A stretch of 64,000 nucleotides of DNA from Cryobacterium melibiosiphilum (GTDB lineage: Bacteria; Actinomycetota; Actinomycetes; Actinomycetales; Microbacteriaceae): contig NZ_QZVS01000094.1 in the NCBI RefSeq assembly GCF_003602235.1, forward strand, positions 62,001 through 126,000, written 5' to 3'. The notes beneath the pieces were generated by a model. The model was not told the origin of the DNA. It did not search any database and saw nothing but the letters and a program-made list of their open reading frames with translations. The position numbers and the translations under genes are program-made. Below are positions 58,278 to 64,000 of this stretch, piece after piece. Position 1 is the stretch's first letter, and each line of letters begins with the position of its first letter.

Positions 58278-60197
58278 TCAGGGTGCCGGGGTGATGCTGA
58301 TGATGCTCGACAGCGGCAGGGTGCGCTCGATATCGGCGCGGCGGTCCCGGGCCCGAAATCGCCCGCCGCCGACGCTCGCCGGTTCGAGCAGGTAGTCCAC
58401 GACGACGCCGCCGGGCATGCTGATGCTCACGGTGATGGTCTGTTTGGCCTTGATGGCGTTGTCGAGCTGCCGGGCGAGCCAGGCATCCGCTGCCATCACC
58501 TCGCCGCCGTCACCGGCACGCAGGGTCTCCACGAGCGTACGTGCGGGGTCAACGGTGATCACAGCGGCAACGCGAGCCAGCGGATGCCGCCGCAGGTGCA
58601 CGATCTCGAACATGCTGTCTTCGGCGGCGACCGGGTAGCGGGCGTCGCTGAGCGCCCAGAACACGGCGTCGGGGCTGAAGCTGCTGAGGAGCCGGTCGCC
58701 GTGTCGTTCGAGGGCGAGCGCGGCGAGCGTCTGGTCGACGAGGATCGAGCCGAGCAGTCCGATGTCGTCGGAGCGGACGTAACTCAAGGGTGCAGCACTG
58801 GAGGGTGCAGCACCGGTCGGCGCTGCACCCGGAGCGGCGGTGAACGATCCGACCCGCACGCGGCCATAGCGCGCCGCTGACTCGGTGATGAGGTAGTCGA
58901 CGGGCTGGGGAATGCCGGTCAGCGAGATCCCACGCAGAAAGTCGAGCAGCGACTCGGCGTTTTCACCGGCCGCGAGGGCCCGGTTGACGGATGCCGCCGT
59001 GATGCGATAGCTGGATGCCAGCTCCCGGCTCTCCACGTCGGCGAGACCGCGCAGACGCGCGTCAATCGACGCGGCGAGCGGGCCGGGCGCGACGATCGAG
59101 AGGTCATGCTGCAGGTAGACGGCGCCGACCTCCTCGGGCAGGGCGGCCGTCATCGTGGCACAGGCCCCGACAAGATCGTCACCGAGCAGGGCCGATCCGA
59201 CCGAGCTCGTGGCGTGGTGAGCGGTGACGCCGAGAAGTTCGGCGTCACGGGCGAACTCGGTGACGCGGCCGGCCATCCATTCGCCGCCAGCGGGGTAGAG
59301 CCAGGCCACGAAGGACTGCAGGCCCGCTCCCCACGGTTCGCCGGGGGTACCCGGCAGGATCGCGCGCACGTCGCGGGGCACGGCCGCCAAACAGTTCGCG
59401 GCCAGGGTCGCCCAGCGCTGGGTGGTGGCCTCGAGCAGCCAGGCTTCGCCGGCCTCGGTCTCCATCCAGTAGCCGTCGGAGCGGGCGATGAGTTCGGCGC
59501 GGGCGGCAATGTGCACGAGTGGCGGCACCGCGTCGAGGTCGACGCTCATGACGGCGGCCAGCCGTTTGGTGTCGGGCAGCCCGAGGCCGCCGCGGCTGAG
59601 TTCCCGAGCGGGTTCGCGGGCGAGCTCGTTGACCAGCTCGGCAACGCTCGACACCGCGGAGAAGGCCCGCTCGGCGGCAAGCCGATCGGTGAAGCCGGTG
59701 TCGGCCGCCGCCGAAGCCGGACGGATCTGCGGGGTCGGCTGGGCGGCCAGGTCGGCGAGGCTCGGGAGGCCGACGGTGGGCCAGCCCTTCACAACCTCCG
59801 AGACGGCGTCGTATGGGCTGAGCCGGTCGGTGCCCGCATCCGTGGCCGGGTCGGAGTAGGCCCCGAGCAGCAGCGCATCGATGGTCGACGCCGCGGCCCG
59901 CAGCGACGAGGCATCAATTTCCCCAGCGCCGAGGCCCTGCAGGGTGTCGGCGATCTGCGCGAGGGTGGGGGGATCGGTGTCGGCGGCCCCGGCTTTCAGC
60001 TCGCCGGCGGCTGCCAGCACGGCCAGGGTTCCCCGGTCGAGGTGGGTCAGCGACTGTTGCACGCTGGCCGGGTCGAGCAGGGCTTCGGCGAGGTCGAAGA
60101 AGTCGCGGATTCCCGGTGCGGCGACGGATCGCGCGGCCAGCGCCGCCCGCAGCGTCTCATCGTCGAGGGAACGCAGTCGGGTGGCGAGGCTGAACAT
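58278..60197 (-). CDS. Helicase-associated (XPB/Ssl2 N-domain-like) protein
   Basis: About 639 residues from ATG at 60197 with AGGAG ten bases upstream; a GTG two codons earlier overlaps the previous stop. No ATPase motifs. It has an N-terminal helical part (FSLATRLRSLDDETLRAALA) and a C-terminal segment (AAVITVDPARTLVETLRAGD, WLARQLDNAIKAKQTITVSI) matching the XPB/Ssl2-like helicase C-terminal domain. It is a conserved neighbour of XPB in actinobacteria and probably its partner. Its biochemical role is not known to me. Confidence 0.78.
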   Translation of the reverse strand: MFSLATRLRSLDDETLRAALAARSVAAPGIRDFFDLAEALLDPASVQQSLTHLDRGTLAVLAAAGELKAGAADTDPPTLAQIADTLQGLGAGEIDASSLRAAASTIDALLLGAYSDPATDAGTDRLSPYDAVSEVVKGWPTVGLPSLADLAAQPTPQIRPASAAADTGFTDRLAAERAFSAVSSVAELVNELAREPARELSRGGLGLPDTKRLAAVMSVDLDAVPPLVHIAARAELIARSDGYWMETEAGEAWLLEATTQRWATLAANCLAAVPRDVRAILPGTPGEPWGAGLQSFVAWLYPAGGEWMAGRVTEFARDAELLGVTAHHATSSVGSALLGDDLVGACATMTAALPEEVGAVYLQHDLSIVAPGPLAASIDARLRGLADVESRELASSYRITAASVNRALAAGENAESLLDFLRGISLTGIPQPVDYLITESAARYGRVRVGSFTAAPGAAPTGAAPSSAAPLSYVRSDDIGLLGSILVDQTLAALALERHGDRLLSSFSPDAVFWALSDARYPVAAEDSMFEIVHLRRHPLARVAAVITVDPARTLVETLRAGDGGEVMAADAWLARQLDNAIKAKQTITVSISMPGGVVVDYLLEPASVGGGRFRARDRRADIERTLPLSSIISITPAP

Positions 60198-60199
60198 GG

Positions 60200-60472
60200 T
60201 CACTCCTGCTCCTTGGCCTCACGGCTGCGACGGATGGCGCTGGTCACCAACAGGCCAATGATGAGCAGGAATCCCAGCGGCAGGCCGAAGTTCGGCACGG
60301 TGATCACGAACGGCCAAAGCCCCGTACTGAAGCCGTCATTGTCGCCGGCGCCGAGCGAGGTGCCGATGATGAGGGCGAGAAAACACAGGATCGACAGGCC
60401 CACCACACCCGCGACCATGTACGCGAGGATGCGTTCGAGGCGGTTGGCGGCGTGTGGAATTTGAGTGGTCAC
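60200..60472 (-). CDS. Small two-pass membrane protein
   Basis: 90 residues, GTG start. Two hydrophobic segments (ILAYMVAGVVGLSILCFLAL, GLPLGFLLIIGLLVTSAIRR) enclose a short Gly/Asp-rich loop with TGLWPFVITVP. The C-terminus is charged (REAKEQE). Its stop overlaps the next gene's upstream GTG, so it is in the same operon as the XPB-associated protein. Function unknown. Confidence 0.65.
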   Translation of the reverse strand: MTTQIPHAANRLERILAYMVAGVVGLSILCFLALIIGTSLGAGDNDGFSTGLWPFVITVPNFGLPLGFLLIIGLLVTSAIRRSREAKEQE

Positions 60473-60566
60473 CCCTCAAGGATACGGGGCTGGGACTCCT
60501 TCGACCGAATATGCTGGAGGACCAGAGAGTGCGCTCCCGCGCGCCCCAAAACCTTATGAGGTTCAG

Positions 60567-60947
60567 ATGCCCACCGGCAAGGTCAAGTTCTACGACGAGG
60601 AGAAAGGCTTCGGCTTCATCACGTCTGATGAGGGCCACGAAGTCTTTTTGCACGCATCCGCCGTGCCGGCCGGAACCACGGTCAAGGCCGGAATGAAGCT
60701 CGAATTCGGCATCGTCGACGGCAAGCGCGGCGCGCAGGCGCTGTCGGTCCGGGTCATTGCCGCTCCACCGAGCCTCAGCAAGCTGAACCGCAAACCGGCC
60801 GACGACATGGCGATCATCGTGGAAGATCTCGTCAAGCTGCTCGACGGCATCGGAGCCAACCTGCGCCGGGGACGATACCCGGAAAGTTCGCACAGCCACA
60901 AAATTGCCGCCATGCTTCGCAAGGTGGCCGAGGAACTCGATGCCTGA
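60567..60947 (+). CDS. Cold-shock domain protein with C-terminal helical extension
   Basis: 126 residues from ATG at 60567. Residues 1-66 are a cold-shock OB fold ([35 protein letters not shown]). The remaining ~60 residues (KPADDMAIIVEDLVKLLDGI, SHKIAAMLRKVAEELDA) are predicted helical and absent from simple CspA proteins. It overlaps the DUF3027 gene by eight bases; the pair is conserved in actinobacteria. Probably RNA-binding. Confidence 0.88.
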   Translation: MPTGKVKFYDEEKGFGFITSDEGHEVFLHASAVPAGTTVKAGMKLEFGIVDGKRGAQALSVRVIAAPPSLSKLNRKPADDMAIIVEDLVKLLDGIGANLRRGRYPESSHSHKIAAMLRKVAEELDA

Positions 60948-61746
60948 TCCGCTCAACCCGTCCGACACGCTCAACCCGTCCGACCCGCTCGACCAGACCG
61001 AAACCGCGGCCGGTGACGGTGGAGTCGTCGCGATCGAACCCGAAATCGTCGCCGCCCAGGTGCAGGCTGCCGTCGAGTATCCCGTCGACGGGGCGCTGCT
61101 CGCCGCCGTGGACCTGGCGCGTGCCGCGCTGCTCGAAATCACTCCCGCGCAGACCATCGGCGAGACGATCGGCCACCGCGTCGAGGGTGACCGCGTTGTC
61201 TCGCTCTACTTCGCCTGCACGATGCCCGGCTACCCGGGGTGGCGCTGGACGGTCAGCCTCGCTCGCAGCGACGAAAACGCGGATCCCTCGGTGCTGGAAA
61301 CCGAGCTCACGCCCGGTGACGGCGCCCTGCTCGCGCCGGAATGGGTGCCGTGGTCTGACCGACTGGCCGACTACAGTGCCGCCCAGGATGCCATCACGAC
61401 GGAGGCCGCCGCAGCGGCCCTCGCCGCGCTCGAGGGCATCGACGACGACGAGGACATCGACGACGACGAGGACATCGATGACGAGGACGACGAGGACGAC
61501 GAGGACGACGACCACGGCGTCGACGACGATTCGTTTGAGCCCGACGAGTCGGACGACGACGAGAACGACGACGACGAGACCGATGACGTCGACGAGACCG
61601 ACGACGATGACGACGATGACGATGACGATGCCGATGACGACGATGACGACGATGGCATCAGCGACGATGATGCGCGCTCGGTCAGCTTGAGCCGCGCCGC
61701 CACCGCACCCAGGCGAGCCCGAGTACGCCGAGCCCAAGGCCGATAA
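60940..61746 (+). CDS. DUF3027 protein with long acidic tail
   Basis: 268 residues from ATG at 60940. The DUF3027 core (~30-160) contains GETIGHRVEGDRVVSLYFAC, MPGYPGWRWTVSLARSDEN and LLAPEWVPWSDRLADYS. From about residue 165 the chain is almost only Asp and Glu for ~75 residues, encoded by GAC/GAT/GAG runs (61440-61670), then a short basic end (RAATAPRRARVRRAQGR). Such tails can mimic nucleic acid or bind basic proteins. The 3' 65 bases overlap the DUF2530 gene on the other strand. Confidence 0.85.
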   Translation: MPDPLNPSDTLNPSDPLDQTETAAGDGGVVAIEPEIVAAQVQAAVEYPVDGALLAAVDLARAALLEITPAQTIGETIGHRVEGDRVVSLYFACTMPGYPGWRWTVSLARSDENADPSVLETELTPGDGALLAPEWVPWSDRLADYSAAQDAITTEAAAAALAALEGIDDDEDIDDDEDIDDEDDEDDEDDDHGVDDDSFEPDESDDDENDDDETDDVDETDDDDDDDDDDADDDDDDDGISDDDARSVSLSRAATAPRRARVRRAQGR

Positions 61747-61918
61747 CCGAGCACCAGAACCACCAGCCCAGGCCCTGGCCGCTGGTCGCTCCCATCAGGA
61801 GCGCCGCGACCAGGGCCACCAGCCAGGCGACCGACCCGACGACCAAGGCCTTGCGGGCATCCGCTCGAACCGGCTCGGGGTCGGGTCGGCGCTCGCTGTC
61901 CTTGAGCCAGAGTCGCAC
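61682..61918 (-). CDS. DUF2530 small membrane protein
   Basis: 78 residues from GTG at 61918, preferred over GTG at 61936 because AAAGGA lies eight bases upstream and homologues begin RLWLKDSERR. Two membrane segments (LVVGSVAWLVALVAALLMG, GWWFWCSVIGLGLGVLGLAW) follow a polar start (RRPDPEPVRADARKA). Function unknown. Its 3' end is antisense to the basic end of the DUF3027 gene by 65 bases. Confidence 0.8.
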   Translation of the reverse strand: MRLWLKDSERRPDPEPVRADARKALVVGSVAWLVALVAALLMGATSGQGLGWWFWCSVIGLGLGVLGLAWVRWRRGSS

Positions 61919-61969
61919 GGGTCGGGGTCCTTTCACGTTCTCGTTGCTCAGGTCCTCGTTGCTCAGGTC

Positions 61970-63088
61970 CTAATTGCTTAGACGCCCGGTGACGTATTCG
62001 ATCGACTTGACGAGCTGGCGCACGTCGTCGGGCTCGATCGCCGTGAAGGTCGCGATGCGCAGCTGGTTGCGGCCGAGCTTGCGGTACGGCTCGGTGTCGA
62101 GCACGCCGTTGGCCCGCAGTGCCTTGCTGATCTTCGACGCGTCGATCGCGTCGTCGAAGTCGATCGTGACGACGACCTGCGAGCGGTGTTCGGGGTCGAT
62201 CACGAACGGGGTGGCATAGTCGATGCCGGTGGCCCAGTCGTACAGAACGGATGAGGATTCCCGCGTGCGCGCGGCGGCCCACGTGAGTCCGCCGCTCTGG
62301 TTCATCCAGTCGATCTGGTTCTCCATCAGCAAGAGCGTGGCCACGGCCGGGGTGTTCAGGGTCTGGTTGAGGCGCGAATTGTCGATCGCGTTCTTCAGGC
62401 TCAAGAACTCGGGAATGTAGCGGCCGCTGGCCGCGATGCGCTCGACACGGCTGATGGCGGCGGGCGAGAACAGGGCGAACCAGATGCCACCGTCGGAGGC
62501 GAAGTTCTTCTGCGGGGCGAAGTAGTAGACATCCGCCTGGCTCGCATCGAAATCGATTCCGCCGGCCGCGCTCGTGGCGTCGATCACGGTCAGGGCGCCC
62601 TCGTCGCCGACCACGCGGGTGACCGGGGCCATGACGCCGGTCGACGTTTCGTTCTGGGGCCAGGCGTAGACATCGATGCCGGGGGTCGGCACGAACTCGC
62701 TGCGCGAGCCGGTCTCGGCCTTGATCACGTCGGGGGTCTCGAGCCACGGGGCGGCGGCGGCCTTGGCGAACTTGCCGCCGAACTCGCCGAAGACGAGGTG
62801 CTGGCTGCGCTTCTCGATCAGGCCGAAGGCGGCGGCATCCCAGAACGCCGTTGAACCACCGTTGCCGAGGACGACCTCGTAGCCCTCCGGAATGGTGAAG
62901 AGCTCGCTCAGGCCGGCGCGAACGCGGCCGACGAGGTCTTTCACGCCGGGCTGGCGGTGCGAGGTGCCGAGGATCGTGTCACCGAAACTGACCAGGTGCT
63001 CCAGTTGCTCCTTTCGAATCTTCGAGGGGCCGCAGCCGAATCGTCCGTCGAGGGGCAGGAGGTCTGAAGGGATTACGAGGTCTGACAT
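61970..63088 (-). CDS. serC: Phosphoserine aminotransferase
   Basis: 372 residues. PLP-dependent class V enzyme converting 3-phosphohydroxypyruvate to phosphoserine (serine, and pyridoxine in some bacteria). The PLP lysine is in YYFAPQKNFASDGGIWFAL; other motifs are FGCGPSKIRKEQLEHL, ILGTSHRQPGVKDLVGRVRA, LGNGGSTAFWDAAAFGLI and VIDATSAAGGIDFD. It is the actinobacterial SerC type. Close repeats of CGTTGCTCAGGTCCT lie between it and the DUF2530 gene. Confidence 0.95.
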   Translation of the reverse strand: MSDLVIPSDLLPLDGRFGCGPSKIRKEQLEHLVSFGDTILGTSHRQPGVKDLVGRVRAGLSELFTIPEGYEVVLGNGGSTAFWDAAAFGLIEKRSQHLVFGEFGGKFAKAAAAPWLETPDVIKAETGSRSEFVPTPGIDVYAWPQNETSTGVMAPVTRVVGDEGALTVIDATSAAGGIDFDASQADVYYFAPQKNFASDGGIWFALFSPAAISRVERIAASGRYIPEFLSLKNAIDNSRLNQTLNTPAVATLLLMENQIDWMNQSGGLTWAAARTRESSSVLYDWATGIDYATPFVIDPEHRSQVVVTIDFDDAIDASKISKALRANGVLDTEPYRKLGRNQLRIATFTAIEPDDVRQLVKSIEYVTGRLSN

Positions 63089-63181
63089 GAGGCGATTCTA
63101 CCGTTCGGGCCGATTCTGCTGGCCCTTGCAGCGGCGGGTAGGCTTAGGCCGTTGCATGACAGGCCGAGCGGGAGGCTGGAG

Positions 63182-63901
63182 ATGACCGATCTGATTGATA
63201 CCACCGAGATGTATCTCCGAACCATACTCGACCTGGAGGAAGAGCAAATTGTGCCCCTGCGGGCGAGGATTTCGGAGCGCCTCGGGCACTCCGGGCCGAC
63301 GGTCTCGCAGACCGTGGCACGCATGGAGCGGGACGGCCTCGTCGTCGTCTCCGGCGACCGCCACCTCGAGCTGACCGTCGACGGCCGCAGCAAGGCCGTG
63401 CACGTGATGCGCAAGCACCGGCTGGCGGAACGATTGCTCAGCGACGTGATCGGGCTCGAATGGGAATTCGTGCACGACGAAGCCTGTCGCTGGGAACACG
63501 TCATGAGCGAGCAGGTCGAACGCAAAATCCTGGATCTGCTCGGGCACCCGACCGAGTCGCCGTACGGCAACCCCATCCCCGGCCTGGACGAGCTGGGGCA
63601 TTCTCCGGCGGTCACCTTCATGAACGGGGTCACCAACGTGATGCGCCTCGTGGCGAGCTCGACCGAGCCGGTGACCGCGGTCATCCGTCGTCTGGGTGAA
63701 CCGGTTCAGTTCGACCCGGAACTCCTGCTGCAGTTGAAGCAGTCGGGGGTCATGCCCGGCGCGACCGGCGTGTTTTCGGCCGTCGGATCGTACGTTCTAG
63801 TTCAGGTTGAAGGATTCGGCGATGGACTCGAGTTGCCCAACGAGGTAGCCAGCCATATTTTCGTGACCACGCCTGCGATCGCGGCCCTACCGGCTGAATG
63901 A
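63182..63901 (+). CDS. ideR: DtxR/IdeR-family iron-dependent repressor
   Basis: 239 residues from ATG at 63182 with GGAGGCTGGAG upstream. The N-terminal winged helix (TTEMYLRTILDLEEEQIVPL, SGPTVSQTVARMERDGLVVV) binds DNA. The dimer/metal domain has MRKHRLAERLLSDVIGLEWE and HDEACRWEHVMSEQVERK, whose Cys and Glu-His match the DtxR/IdeR metal ligands rather than MntR. A third, SH3-like domain occupies ~145-235. It represses iron-uptake genes when loaded with Fe2+. Confidence 0.92.
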   Translation: MTDLIDTTEMYLRTILDLEEEQIVPLRARISERLGHSGPTVSQTVARMERDGLVVVSGDRHLELTVDGRSKAVHVMRKHRLAERLLSDVIGLEWEFVHDEACRWEHVMSEQVERKILDLLGHPTESPYGNPIPGLDELGHSPAVTFMNGVTNVMRLVASSTEPVTAVIRRLGEPVQFDPELLLQLKQSGVMPGATGVFSAVGSYVLVQVEGFGDGLELPNEVASHIFVTTPAIAALPAE

Positions 63902-64000
63902 TCACTGCTGGTCAACTCGCCCTCAAAACGGTGGTTTTGTTATCACTTCGTTAGAAAAGTGGTACCTGAGGATGACAAACAGGTCAGCGTCACGTAACGT
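63902..64000 (+). other. Probable promoter region of a gene beyond the window
   Basis: AT-richer than its surroundings, with TGTTATCACTTCGTTAGAA (two GTTA units ten bases apart) and CGTCACGTAACG near the end. No coding start is seen before base 64000. Confidence 0.35.

Overview
The window looks like the chromosome of a high-GC Gram-positive actinobacterium, most likely a Microbacteriaceae member such as Cryobacterium or a close relative. The grounds are GC-rich codon use, a mycothiol synthase (MshD), a GlnR-type orphan regulator, SenX3/RegX3, CarD, SigK/RskA, DUF3027, DUF3263, DUF2530 and DUF4032 genes, an XPB-type helicase pair, and the intergenic palindrome 'GGTTGAGC...GTCGAAACC' that is familiar from Microbacteriaceae. 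Genus is inference. About 60 protein genes, two tRNAs (Lys-UUU, Thr-UGU) and no insertion sequence, phage or CRISPR array are seen.

Layout. 1-6.6 kb: the 3' end of an SGNH-GAF protein, then a four-gene minus-strand operon of secreted proteins. Three are small paralogues with a conserved cysteine pair, two of which have SipW-like 'YWT' signal regions; the fourth is a 1326-residue cadherin/LamG-like surface protein. This is the best candidate for an uncharacterised surface structure. 7-12.6 kb: a beta-helix protein, a PdxH-like flavoprotein, tRNA-Lys, a conserved protein, sigK-rskA and a PabC-like lyase, separated by several palindromic repeats. 12.9-28.3 kb: a phosphate/nitrogen island with pstSCAB behind a PHO box, mutT1-like, ppk, mshD, glnR, a few small genes, gpmA, phoU, and senX3-regX3 divergent from phoU. 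28.4-34.9 kb: a lipoprotein, carD, ispDF-cysS-rlmB and a DUF368 transporter.

34.9-44.4 kb: an array of AACGAGTGCCGCG repeats, a DUF4032 protein, an MsiK/UgpC-like ATPase, a DsbA-like protein, tRNA-Thr, a nitroreductase with msrB, DUF3263, LytR_C, cspA, a DUF3048 lipoprotein, and groEL without groES under two CIRCE operators. 44.8-50.1 kb: betT-betB-betA for choline uptake and oxidation to glycine betaine. 50.2-56.3 kb: a lone WXG100 protein, a two-component system, an FAD-dependent reductase, a FolP2-like protein and a RibD-C-like reductase. 56.6-64 kb: XPB helicase and its associated protein, a cold-shock protein with DUF3027, DUF2530, serC, and a DtxR/IdeR regulator.

Across the window, intergenic gaps carry at least six distinct families of long palindromes, and the heptamer CGGATGC (either strand) is strongly over-represented, including inside genes where it uses minor codons. 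These are genome-scale signals that the gene list does not explain.
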